From positions 124,001-188,000 of the forward strand of contig NZ_VLPL01000008.1 of the NCBI RefSeq assembly GCF_007558725.1: a stretch of DNA of 64,000 nt, in the 5' to 3' direction. Within the stretch, counting starts at the first letter, position 1; each line of letters opens with the position of its first letter. The DNA is from Fluviicola chungangensis (GTDB lineage: Bacteria; Bacteroidota; Bacteroidia; Flavobacteriales_D; Crocinitomicaceae). This document shows, one piece after another, positions 1-7,033 of the stretch. Under the pieces are notes generated by a model. It was given only the letters and a program-made list of their open reading frames with translations. It was not told the origin of the DNA and ran no database searches. Both the position numbers and the translations under genes were made by a program.

Positions 1-220
1 AGAATTCGTAATATTGGTTCCATACCTCTAAATTAAAGCTGGACGGATTTGTGACCAGGAACGAAACCCGAAACGTCACGCCGACATTATCCAACTTCTG
101 AACCGCATAACCCAACACCTCGTAATTGACACTTTTTGAAATCGAAACAATTCCGTAAATGCCAACGCCTAAAAGCCCGAATACCACAAATACCGCTACT
201 GGAATCCAAATCCGTTTCAT
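1..220 (-). CDS. Membrane-anchored LEA-like protein, partial
   Basis: This gene runs off the left edge, so only the first 73 residues are visible. Residues 4-24 are a hydrophobic membrane segment. The following stretch (VNYEVLGYAVQKL, then FRVSFLVTNPSSF) resembles the LEA-14/WHy fold, in which an NP motif follows a beta strand. The ATG at 220 overlaps the stop of the muramidase gene as ATGA, so it belongs to the same leftward operon. I infer a virion membrane or surface protein from context. The LEA assignment is moderate to weak because the domain is incomplete. Confidence 0.6.
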   Translation of the reverse strand, partial: MKRIWIPVAVFVVFGLLGVGIYGIVSISKSVNYEVLGYAVQKLDNVGVTFRVSFLVTNPSSFNLEVWNQYYEF

Positions 221-825
221 AGCCCGATGAATAAAAGTCCAATACCTACAATGAGCAGAGCCGAGTACATCAAAGTGTTGTTTGAAGAACTGCTTTCAGG
301 GCTGTATTTGATATGCTCCAAGCGGTTCAGCCACCCATTGATATACTGTTTCTTCGGTGAAGCCTTATAACGGTTCGCACGTACTTCTTTAAGTGCATAG
401 AACAAATCTTTTTGATTCAATTTGTTCATGAGTTCAATACCTTCCGTTGTAAAAACTTTGTGGTAAACAAGCGGGTGTTTCAGGCGCGAAAGTGCTTTTT
501 CGGCAAGTATGCGCATTCCACTAACACCGTGGTTTACTGCACCATCGTAAAGCATGGTTGCAACCGATTGATTGTTGAGTTTTCCGAAATTGTTCTTATC
601 CCAAAAATTCCGTTTTAGGATCAGTTCGGCAGTTGCACGGGAAAGTTTTTTCATTTCGGCAACCGTTGGAGTGCGTCCCAGGAATCCCGCAAGGGTAGGT
701 GCAGCGATTCCCCAATTTGTGCCGATCAGATTCCCTAAATACCAATTGCCATCGTCTTCGGGATCGTTCTGATAACCGCCCTCGTTAAGACCTACAATTG
801 CCTGTGATTTTTCAAAATTTGCCAT
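217..825 (-). CDS. GH108-type muramidase with C-terminal membrane anchor
   Basis: A 202-aa lytic enzyme predicted to cleave peptidoglycan. The N-terminal pattern NEGGY at residues 14-18 followed by NDPEDDGN and TNWGIAAPT matches glycoside hydrolase family 108 (N-acetylmuramidase), with Glu15 as the expected catalytic acid. The later YDGAVNHG motif also fits that family. Residues 184-202 form a hydrophobic tail ending almost at the C terminus, so the enzyme is tail-anchored in a membrane rather than secreted. Membrane-bound muramidases are known in internal-membrane phages such as PRD1, where they open the cell wall during entry or release. It is flanked by small membrane protein genes in a leftward operon. 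Confidence 0.8.
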   Translation of the reverse strand: MANFEKSQAIVGLNEGGYQNDPEDDGNWYLGNLIGTNWGIAAPTLAGFLGRTPTVAEMKKLSRATAELILKRNFWDKNNFGKLNNQSVATMLYDGAVNHGVSGMRILAEKALSRLKHPLVYHKVFTTEGIELMNKLNQKDLFYALKEVRANRYKASPKKQYINGWLNRLEHIKYSPESSSSNNTLMYSALLIVGIGLLFIGL

Positions 826-868
826 GATATAAAGATTTAATTGGTTACTGTACTGTCTGTTCGTTAGA

Positions 869-1315
869 TTACATGAGATTCATAGCTTGTGTATAGAGGT
901 CGTCGAGATTCTTGATTATGCCAACTCGAATGGCTTCGTTATATGCTGTTTTAAATCCTGTTCCAATTTTACCGTCAATACCTCCTGTATCGCGAATACT
1001 GCTAACAATGAGATCGTTCATTTTCATAGCCCCCATGTTAAACAGGTAGGATTGCATTTTAACTATTTCATCTTTTGAGAATGTCCGTCCACCGAATGAA
1101 GAGGTAGAAGAACCGCCCCCGGAACTTACACCTGAAGTCGGTTTAGAAAGGGCGGAACTTCCACCTTCGGAAATCCCGTCCTTTTCTTCGGCTTCTTTCA
1201 TTGCCCGGCTTTTTTGAACTTGTTTGATAATGATAATCGTAGCGACAGTCGCTATAATGGCTATGCCTAGTGAAATGGCTATAACCTTGATTACTTTTTT
1301 GTTTTCGGGTGTCAT
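869..1315 (-). CDS. Small single-pass membrane protein (phage operon)
   Basis: This 148-aa protein has one N-terminal membrane helix at about residues 8-30, a Ser/Gly-rich low-complexity linker (GGGSSTSSFGG) at about 50-75, and a helical C-terminal domain (FSKDEIVKMQSYL onward). I do not recognise a family. Its ATG overlaps the stop of the upstream gene as ATGA, implying translational coupling. By context it is a candidate virion membrane protein. Confidence 0.7.
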   Translation of the reverse strand: MTPENKKVIKVIAISLGIAIIATVATIIIIKQVQKSRAMKEAEEKDGISEGGSSALSKPTSGVSSGGGSSTSSFGGRTFSKDEIVKMQSYLFNMGAMKMNDLIVSSIRDTGGIDGKIGTGFKTAYNEAIRVGIIKNLDDLYTQAMNLM

Positions 1316-1902
1316 GATTTCACGTATTTATATGGTACGAATGTCACCGTGTCTGCTCTTACATATCCTTCGTCTGTACCCCAAAAACCTACGGGTTTAC
1401 TCAATTTAACTTTGAGCCACCGATAAGGGAATCCGTTGTAAACCGTAGTTGTCGCCGTGGTAACTTTTCCGATTGGTGTTCCTGCTCCGATTGTGGTTAA
1501 CAGGTTGTCGAAAGGGTCATACCACGCGGATTCTGTATTGACCTCTGCGGACGTTCGAATATTTGCATAATCTGAACCGCCTTGCCATTTTCGCTTAGGG
1601 TATAGAGTTGTCTTTTGAAGTTCAGAAACTGAATTCTTCAACTGATTTTCTTCGTCGAATATGGGTACAACCTGACCGTTTTGAATACTGCTCATATTGC
1701 TGGTTGTAGTTGTATTACCTCCTGTATTTGACGGTGGCGGGGTTTTCGTTTCGGGCGGGGTATCGTCACCACCTTTTTTCTTTTCCTCACTTGGGTCTTC
1801 CTCGGACGGTTTTTTAAAAATCAGGTAAAGCCCGATTCCAATAGCCGTTGCAAGCAAGACTGAACCCGCAATGAGGAAAATATGTTTTCTCTCTAGTTCC
1901 AT
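1312..1902 (-). CDS. Membrane-anchored SH3-like protein
   Basis: The 196-aa product starts at the ATG at 1902 (MELERKH), four bases past the stop of the upstream gene; a longer reading from 1941 would overlap that gene and is less likely. Residues 7-29 are a membrane helix, 33-70 a charged then Pro/Thr-rich linker, and about 95-190 a beta-rich domain (ANIRTSAEVNTESAWYDPF through EGYVRADTVTFVPY) with the look of a bacterial SH3 domain, which often binds cell wall or peptide ligands. It may help a virion dock on the cell envelope. This function is inferred from fold and context. Confidence 0.7.
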   Translation of the reverse strand: MELERKHIFLIAGSVLLATAIGIGLYLIFKKPSEEDPSEEKKKGGDDTPPETKTPPPSNTGGNTTTTSNMSSIQNGQVVPIFDEENQLKNSVSELQKTTLYPKRKWQGGSDYANIRTSAEVNTESAWYDPFDNLLTTIGAGTPIGKVTTATTTVYNGFPYRWLKVKLSKPVGFWGTDEGYVRADTVTFVPYKYVKS

Positions 1903-1906
1903 GACC

Positions 1907-2380
1907 TTAGTTTTTTGGTAACTTGTTGACCTTCGCAACAAGCGAGTTCGCTTTTGACTTGTCTGTTAAAGCTTCCAGTAACACCTCTGCTAAATCACTA
2001 TCGTAGGATTCGTTGAATTCATGCGTGATCTTTGAAACATCGTTTAAGTGACCCAGCCCATTGAAAGCGTTTACAATGGTGCTTTGATCGCTACCGAACC
2101 ATGAATAGGCATCCCAAATTCGTTTCGCGATTTCCCGTGCTTCAAGAAGGGTTATTGTTGCTTTTCCCATCTTTTGGTAAGTATTCGGGTTGAATGCACC
2201 GGATGCAATTAATTTGTTTAAACCTCCCTGTGCCTCTTGACTGTCCGGATTTTTGAAAGCTTCTTCCAAACGTTTGACAATTCCAGATTTTTGAATTGAC
2301 CGAACAATTAGGTATGCAACACCACTTACCACTACAACCCCTAAAATCGAACCTCCGATAATGACTGCTTTGCGATTCAT
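1907..2380 (-). CDS. Small single-pass membrane protein (phage operon)
   Basis: A 157-aa protein with an N-terminal membrane helix at residues 4-28 (AVIIGGSILGVVVVSGVAYL) and a soluble helical remainder. Several genes of this operon share this plan: one helix plus a small unique domain. No family is recognised. The start overlaps the previous stop at 2377 as ATGA. Confidence 0.7.
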   Translation of the reverse strand: MNRKAVIIGGSILGVVVVSGVAYLIVRSIQKSGIVKRLEEAFKNPDSQEAQGGLNKLIASGAFNPNTYQKMGKATITLLEAREIAKRIWDAYSWFGSDQSTIVNAFNGLGHLNDVSKITHEFNESYDSDLAEVLLEALTDKSKANSLVAKVNKLPKN

Positions 2381-2859
2381 GACAATAGTTTTACTGTACT
2401 GGGTGTGCCTATTGCTTTGGAAGCTCCAAACGCTCTTGCACCGCCTTTAATGCCAATCGGAACCGGAGCATCCAAAACCATTTGCCCAGGTGTTTTACCA
2501 CGGTTCGTACTTTTGATAATGTAGTAGGCAATCAAACCCACTCCCAAAATTGCTGTTCCGATAACTACCGCACGAACTACGTTTGCGGTATCTCCGAACC
2601 AATCCACGATACCGATTCCAAAGTCGGTCATTTCGCCCTTAAAATCGGTGGTCAGGTCAACACCTTGTTCGTCCATATACTCGCGTAAATCGTGTGTATC
2701 GGCAGAAGTTCCAGCACCCGCCCGTTGATTCCAGAATTTGAGAAACCAAGCATTAGCCCCTTGTTTTCCAAACCAACTTTTTAAGGCTTTGTGAAACACG
2801 ATCCAACTTTCGGCATTATCTTCCGAAGTCGGTATTACTTTGCTAGGATCTACTCGCAT
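2377..2859 (-). CDS. Small membrane protein (phage operon)
   Basis: I place the start at the ATG at 2859 (MRVDPSKV), giving 160 aa and a 17-base overlap with the metalloprotease gene; a start at 2916 is possible but adds a Cys/Arg-rich stretch that is only the other frame of the overlap. A soluble N-terminal region with a WFGKQGANAWF motif is followed by a membrane helix at about residues 93-115 and a Gly/Ala-rich tail. Family unknown; likely a virion membrane component by context. Confidence 0.65.
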   Translation of the reverse strand: MRVDPSKVIPTSEDNAESWIVFHKALKSWFGKQGANAWFLKFWNQRAGAGTSADTHDLREYMDEQGVDLTTDFKGEMTDFGIGIVDWFGDTANVVRAVVIGTAILGVGLIAYYIIKSTNRGKTPGQMVLDAPVPIGIKGGARAFGASKAIGTPSTVKLLS

Positions 2860-3643
2860 GGCTCTTCGGTTTACATCTGCACGATTCGTTGGCTCGGAAC
2901 AACTGGATAAACTCACTAATTGCTTTCATGCGTTTGCGGTTTAGTTCCGTGTCTTTCTTAGCGAATACAGCGCGGTAACAATTCTCAACTTCCGTATAAT
3001 CAAAACCAAGGTTCAACGCCATGTGAACTGCGATAATATCAGCGGTCAGTTCATTGGCAATTGCCTTTCCGAATTCAGGGTTTTTATACTTATGACCGTA
3101 TTCGTGCAAAAGCATGATCATGAGCATAGGAACGGTGTAATCTACAATAGCCTTTTTTGAAACTTCGATCATTCCGGAATTGCGGTCGATTCGTGCGGGT
3201 GTGGTGAGTTCCGTTCCCCCGTCTTTCAACTGATCGAGGTACAAAATTGAAAAGCCCTCACTTTGGTAAATCGTTCCTTTTTCTCCGGCTTCCAATCGTG
3301 GCAGTTCCGTTGCGAACCATTTGATAAATGCGATAAACTTTCTGTCATCATCTGTAAGCTCCAAAGGACATTTTGTGTCGGGTTTTACCTCAATGCGTTC
3401 CAAGGCAAAACCTGTTTGCCCAGGTGTTTCATTTTCCGCAACAATTCGCGCGGTTAATTCATCGGGAACAATCGGCATTTTCATTTTCAGATCAAGGCTT
3501 TTAGCAAGCTTCAATCTTCGTTGAGCGTACACGCGCTTAGTATTGGAATCAAAGACCGTAATCCGAAGGCTTAACGGTTTGAGAATCCGAAGCCCTAAAA
3601 TGAGGTGAAAGGGCTTTCCGTAAGGGAACAAATCGAACTGCAT
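2843..3643 (-). CDS. HExxH zinc metalloprotease-like protein
   Basis: The 266-aa protein carries HEYGHKYKN at about residues 179-187, a textbook HExxH zinc-protease core, followed about 15 residues later by NELTADIIAVHMAL, whose Glu could be the third zinc ligand as in gluzincin-like peptidases. The N-terminal half (LFPYGKPFHLILGLRI) is beta-rich and unfamiliar. There is no signal peptide or membrane helix, which sets it apart from its neighbours. Located inside the structural operon, it could act as a capsid maturation or entry protease; that role is inference. Confidence 0.75.
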   Translation of the reverse strand: MQFDLFPYGKPFHLILGLRILKPLSLRITVFDSNTKRVYAQRRLKLAKSLDLKMKMPIVPDELTARIVAENETPGQTGFALERIEVKPDTKCPLELTDDDRKFIAFIKWFATELPRLEAGEKGTIYQSEGFSILYLDQLKDGGTELTTPARIDRNSGMIEVSKKAIVDYTVPMLMIMLLHEYGHKYKNPEFGKAIANELTADIIAVHMALNLGFDYTEVENCYRAVFAKKDTELNRKRMKAISEFIQLFRANESCRCKPKSHASRS

Positions 3644-3645
3644 GA

Positions 3646-4020
3646 CTATAATTTTTTACCGATAAAAATTCCCACACCAACCGAGATAAGCGCAACGGCT
3701 AGGAACAGCCCTGCGTTCTCCTTAATAGTCTCTAACCATTTTGGTTTTTTAGGTGTTTCAACTGTTTGCGTTGCAGTTGGTGGGGTGGAACTTTCTGTAA
3801 CTATCGTGCTTTCTTTGGTCGGCACGGTGGTTGTCTGCGTTGGTGTTACTGGTGGTAATACCTGTGGAGTTGGTGCGGTGGTCTGCACCTCTGAAACTGC
3901 TAAATCTTTTTGCACATTTTCAGACGGGTAAATAACCTTTATTTGGGGTGAAATAATACGCGGATCGCTCAATTTTACACCACCTGTTGAGGTTGTCGAA
4001 TTAGGGGCTGTTGTTGTCAT
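3646..4020 (-). CDS. Pro/Thr-rich tail-anchored protein (phage operon)
   Basis: This 124-aa product is dominated by a Thr/Pro/Val-rich stalk (about residues 45-90) and ends in a membrane helix at about 103-121 followed by Lys-Lys. The design is that of a tail-anchored spacer or spike stalk. It is two bases upstream of the metalloprotease gene in the same operon. No homologue recognised. Confidence 0.65.
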   Translation of the reverse strand: MTTTAPNSTTSTGGVKLSDPRIISPQIKVIYPSENVQKDLAVSEVQTTAPTPQVLPPVTPTQTTTVPTKESTIVTESSTPPTATQTVETPKKPKWLETIKENAGLFLAVALISVGVGIFIGKKL

Positions 4021-4024
4021 ACGT

Positions 4025-4201
4025 TCAAATTTTTCTGTTGATTGCTATTGCTCCCGAAAGCAGACCCAAAACAAGGGGAATCGACCACATTACCTTTTGA
4101 AGAATCAGGCAGATCACTATTCCAATGAAAGCACCGATCAAAAAGCCGTTGCGATATACTCTCGCCCCGTTTCGGTAATCTTGTGGGTTAACTGGCTGCA
4201 T
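4025..4201 (-). CDS. 58-aa two-helix membrane protein
   Basis: An uninterrupted ATG-to-TGA frame encodes 58 residues beginning MQPVNPQDYRNGARVYRNGF. Two hydrophobic stretches at about residues 20-34 and 39-54 suggest a helical hairpin in the membrane. The start overlaps the end of the upstream gene (stop at 4188-4190) and the stop falls four bases before the next gene, so it fills the only gap in the operon exactly. That packing is the main support for it being real. Confidence 0.65.
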   Translation of the reverse strand: MQPVNPQDYRNGARVYRNGFLIGAFIGIVICLILQKVMWSIPLVLGLLSGAIAINRKI

Positions 4202-4556
4202 TGCTACTAGTTTTATACTTTCGATATAGCCTGATAGAACCCCAAATAATAAGGACTGCTACAACCGCAATTAAAACACCGATTCCAATGTTTCGCCAAA
4301 GCTTCGAATTCGGCTGGTCATTACTTCGATAAGGTGCAACGTAACTGTCTTTAGGAACATAGTCCATATCAACCCCTGATAAGTCAATAGGACTGTCTTT
4401 TCGTTTGATCGTCGTTCCGTCAGGTCCGCTTGTAATGAACCAACCCGCTTCGTTTAGTTGTCTTTCCAGTTCGCGAGCCAAATCGTCATTCGTTAATTCA
4501 GCTTGCATCTGCTGTTTAAAAAGCTCCTGTGCCTTTTTTTCGCTCATGTAACTCAT
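4188..4556 (-). CDS. Small tail-anchored protein (phage operon)
   Basis: A 122-aa protein with a charged helical N terminus, a short domain around WFITSGPDGTTIKRKDSP, and a membrane helix near residues 90-112 followed by a basic tail. A second Met at residue 4 could equally be the start. It overlaps the upstream stop at 4553. No family recognised; a candidate virion membrane protein. Confidence 0.65.
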   Translation of the reverse strand: MSYMSEKKAQELFKQQMQAELTNDDLARELERQLNEAGWFITSGPDGTTIKRKDSPIDLSGVDMDYVPKDSYVAPYRSNDQPNSKLWRNIGIGVLIAVVAVLIIWGSIRLYRKYKTSSNAAS

Positions 4557-5128
4557 AGCTTTGCGATTTGTGGCTGTGCAGTTTTAAGTGCATCGCCGGG
4601 TTTAACTGCGGTTGTTGCTTTCGATTTCATAAAGGCGCGGACTCCGATAAGGATTCCGACAATGACAACGACAGAAATTCCAATCCACATCCACATTTGG
4701 CGGGTCTTTTTTGCCCGTTCTAATTCTAATTGTTGTTGTGCTAATTGTGCTTGCTTTTCTGCATCGGCATCCGACTGTTCCCGTTGCCCTCTTCCGATCC
4801 CGCCCAGGACAGAACCAACAGCCGACAGCGCACCGCCAACCATTTGCCATACTGCGCCATCGGCAGAGGAATAACTATCTGCTTCTAAAAGCATCCGTGC
4901 AATAGATTCCCGTAATTGGGAGTTTGTAGCCAAATGCTTGACTACAACAGCATACATAACAGGCGATGGCAGAGCAACGCCCACGGATACGCCCGATTTA
5001 TGTAAAACTTCCAAAGTCTCTTTTGGAAATGCGTAAACAACTTCTTTAAGTCGGGCGCGAACAAGCTTGTTGTTTTCCGCTTCCCGTTGATTGCGCTCAT
5101 TGTCTAATATTGTTTCTGCGAGTTTCAT
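4553..5128 (-). CDS. Coiled-coil plus membrane helix protein (phage operon)
   Basis: The 191-aa protein has a helical N-terminal domain, a Gly-rich hydrophobic patch at about residues 95-115 (MVGGALSAVGSVLGGIGRG), an Ala/Gln/Glu coiled coil at about 118-143, and a membrane helix at about 147-168. The combination suits a membrane-spanning adaptor or a vertex component. The function is not recognised. It is coupled by ATGA overlap on both sides. Confidence 0.65.
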   Translation of the reverse strand: MKLAETILDNERNQREAENNKLVRARLKEVVYAFPKETLEVLHKSGVSVGVALPSPVMYAVVVKHLATNSQLRESIARMLLEADSYSSADGAVWQMVGGALSAVGSVLGGIGRGQREQSDADAEKQAQLAQQQLELERAKKTRQMWMWIGISVVVIVGILIGVRAFMKSKATTAVKPGDALKTAQPQIAKL

Positions 5129-5784
5129 TGTGCCACTGCGTTAAGTGCTGATGCCTTTCTATGGCGAATCACCATCACGATAACAATTATCAAGATGATA
5201 GAACCGCCAATGATTAATCCCCATTTTAGTTGCGGGTTCATCCCTTTGGCTTTTTCTACTTCTGCTTGTGCCGTTGCCTGTGCTTGTTGCAATTCAACTT
5301 CCTGCATCTTGGTTTCGTGCGTGATCTGCTCCTGTTCCTTTTGTAAAGCGAGTTGCCCCAATTGTTGAGCATGTGCGGTGGTCAATCCTTTTGAAAGTCC
5401 ATCGCTTTCACCTTTTACTAGAGCATCCAATTGGCGTTCAATTGCCTTTATTTGGTCAGGAATGCGACCTTTTTCGGTATTCATGGCTGAAATCTGAGCG
5501 TTGTAATCCACAATGCGGTTTTTTGCATCGTAAACCGCCTGTTCAACACTTTTTCCATTTTCTTTCTCCCAATCTTTTTTGCGTCGATTGTTCAAACCCT
5601 CCAACCAAGTAATATCGGAAGACATTAAGTTTATTGAGTTTTGAAGATTTGCAATTGTCCGGGGTATTTCCGTTAGCCTTGCTTCCAAACGCTGCTTTTC
5701 CGCTTTCAAACTGTCCAATGTGGTTGAACCATCGGCTGAAAGTTTTGGTTTAGGCAGAAAGAAATTCCAGTTAATACGTTTCAT
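5125..5784 (-). CDS. Long coiled-coil tail-anchored protein (phage operon)
   Basis: A 219-aa protein consisting mostly of heptad-like charged helix (about residues 22-180, with a Gln/Ala/Glu-rich second half) ending in a strong membrane helix at about 186-208 and a basic tail. It is the first gene after the hairpin that follows the candidate capsid gene. A fibrous membrane-bound structural or DNA-delivery component is plausible; no family is recognised. Confidence 0.65.
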   Translation of the reverse strand: MKRINWNFFLPKPKLSADGSTTLDSLKAEKQRLEARLTEIPRTIANLQNSINLMSSDITWLEGLNNRRKKDWEKENGKSVEQAVYDAKNRIVDYNAQISAMNTEKGRIPDQIKAIERQLDALVKGESDGLSKGLTTAHAQQLGQLALQKEQEQITHETKMQEVELQQAQATAQAEVEKAKGMNPQLKWGLIIGGSIILIIVIVMVIRHRKASALNAVAQ

Positions 5785-5799
5785 GACTTCATGTTTTAA

Positions 5800-5826
5800 A
5801 AGGTTGCCCGCATTACGGGCAACCTT
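5800..5826 (-). terminator. Hairpin after candidate capsid gene
   Basis: An 11-bp perfect stem (GGTTGCCCG paired with CGGGCAACC, plus flanking A-T pairs) with a 5-nt loop lies 12 bases past the stop of the candidate capsid gene and is followed on the minus strand by TTTTAAAA. It fits a partial intrinsic terminator or mRNA stabiliser, which would make the capsid message more abundant than the membrane-protein genes downstream. Confidence 0.7.
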
Positions 5827-5837
5827 GATTTAGGGGC

Positions 5838-6554
5838 TTATCTGCGTGGTAGCAGAGTTTGTTGCGGTAATATCAAACCTGCTGTGTTTACCCGTGCAGG
5901 TCCAAACGTCTTGATTGGTTCGTTTCCGCTCAACGGTTCCGAAATGTCTACTTTGTAGAGCGGGAAAATGGTATAAAACACGCGGGTAAGCGGTTCAATC
6001 TCAATTTCCCAGTAGGTTGACCCCGTAATTTTCTCGTTGATTGGTGCATCCAGCATATTTTCAAGATTCTGATAGGCAGACTTGAACTGTTGCATGTTCA
6101 ACGAACGCTGATTCGAATTACCGTTGGGATTACGTTCATTCACCGTAATGAATTTGGTAATCTGCAACTTGTTGTCGGATTCGATGCGCATGAATTGGGT
6201 TACGAATGCACTTGCGGAAGATTCCAACAACTCGACGTATTCAACGCCTGGTTGACCCATGGTAATTTTAATTTCCGGATCACTCCCGAAATTCGGTTTT
6301 GACGAGAACTTGTTTTTCCCGAAAATGATCGCTTTGTGTGCAACTTTATCGGGATTCTCAACGATGATCTGGTACGGGTCTGCCTGAAAAACTTTTGTTC
6401 CCTGCATTCCTGTTCCTGTTGCGCTCTCATCAGGCGCACCCTCGATGTAATCGTAATAGGGTTCGTGATACCCAGTACCGTCAAAATTGCTGTACTTACG
6501 ATCTAAGTGGTTTAGTACCTCGGCGAACGGGGTACGTTTTTGATTTAAGTTCAT
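5838..6554 (-). CDS. Candidate jelly-roll major capsid protein
   Basis: A 238-aa soluble, beta-rich protein without a membrane helix or signal peptide, encoded near the start of the leftward operon and followed by a transcript hairpin, as expected for a highly expressed virion protein. Its layout (DPYQIIVENPDK, FGKNKF, NFGSDPEIKITMGQPGVEY, ITKFITVNERNPNG, then PLTRVFYTIFPLYKVDI) alternates short strands and is reminiscent of double jelly-roll capsid proteins of tailless phages. At 238 residues it is shorter than most (PM2 P2 is about 269 aa). The assignment rests on context, size and strand pattern, not on a catalytic motif; another minor structural role is possible. Confidence 0.5.
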   Translation of the reverse strand: MNLNQKRTPFAEVLNHLDRKYSNFDGTGYHEPYYDYIEGAPDESATGTGMQGTKVFQADPYQIIVENPDKVAHKAIIFGKNKFSSKPNFGSDPEIKITMGQPGVEYVELLESSASAFVTQFMRIESDNKLQITKFITVNERNPNGNSNQRSLNMQQFKSAYQNLENMLDAPINEKITGSTYWEIEIEPLTRVFYTIFPLYKVDISEPLSGNEPIKTFGPARVNTAGLILPQQTLLPRR

Positions 6555-6573
6555 AACTCATTAGTTATGTGAT

Positions 6574-6789
6574 TTAGCCTTCGCTTGTGGTAGTGACCGG
6601 AGTTGTCGTTACCGTCTGCGTTGTTCCCTGTTTAGCCACGGCGGGAGGTGTGGTTGCTGGATCGGTTGTTTTAGGTTTGGTCAGTTGGTAGACAATATAC
6701 CCGCCAATGACCTGCGCTAAAACGTTAATCCCGATAATGATAAACAACTGTTTTCCTGTGAATTGTTTACCTGTTACATCTGATCCCAT
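6574..6789 (-). CDS. 71-aa membrane protein, first gene of leftward operon
   Basis: The protein has a short polar N terminus, one membrane helix at about residues 13-34 (IIGINVLAQVIGGYIVYQL) and a Thr/Pro-rich tail. It opens the operon that contains the candidate capsid gene, so the operon promoter should lie in 6790-7033. Family unknown. Confidence 0.65.
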   Translation of the reverse strand: MGSDVTGKQFTGKQLFIIIGINVLAQVIGGYIVYQLTKPKTTDPATTPPAVAKQGTTQTVTTTPVTTTSEG

Positions 6790-6860
6790 TTTTGAAAAAG
6801 AATTTAGTTAAGGGACTTGTTTTCTTCTTCGAACGAACGAGTTTCAAAAATGTTAAATCA

Positions 6861-6953
6861 GTAACTGCCCACTAAAAGCGGGTAAAGTGGGGCAACTAAA
6901 TGTTAAAACCCCATTTGTTGCGGGTTACAGAAGATTGAAAAGTGGGCAGTTAT
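6861..6953. repeat. Inverted repeat with CTGCCCAC core in divergent intergenic region
   Basis: An 11-bp perfect inverted repeat (AACTGCCCACT at 6863-6873 and its complement at 6941-6951) encloses 67 bases that contain smaller complementary G-rich and C-rich runs (GTGGGG/CCCCAT, GCAAC/GTTGC). It sits between the divergent operons at 6789 and 7034. The same 8-mer core recurs in three palindromes at 16526-16704. It could be a replication, packaging or regulatory site; none is demonstrated. Confidence 0.7.
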
Positions 6954-7033
6954 AATTTTTGAATAGAGTCGGGAGACTGTGTTTTAAGTAAAAAAGTTAC
7001 ATTTATTCGCAAAAGATTACATAATATTCAGCA

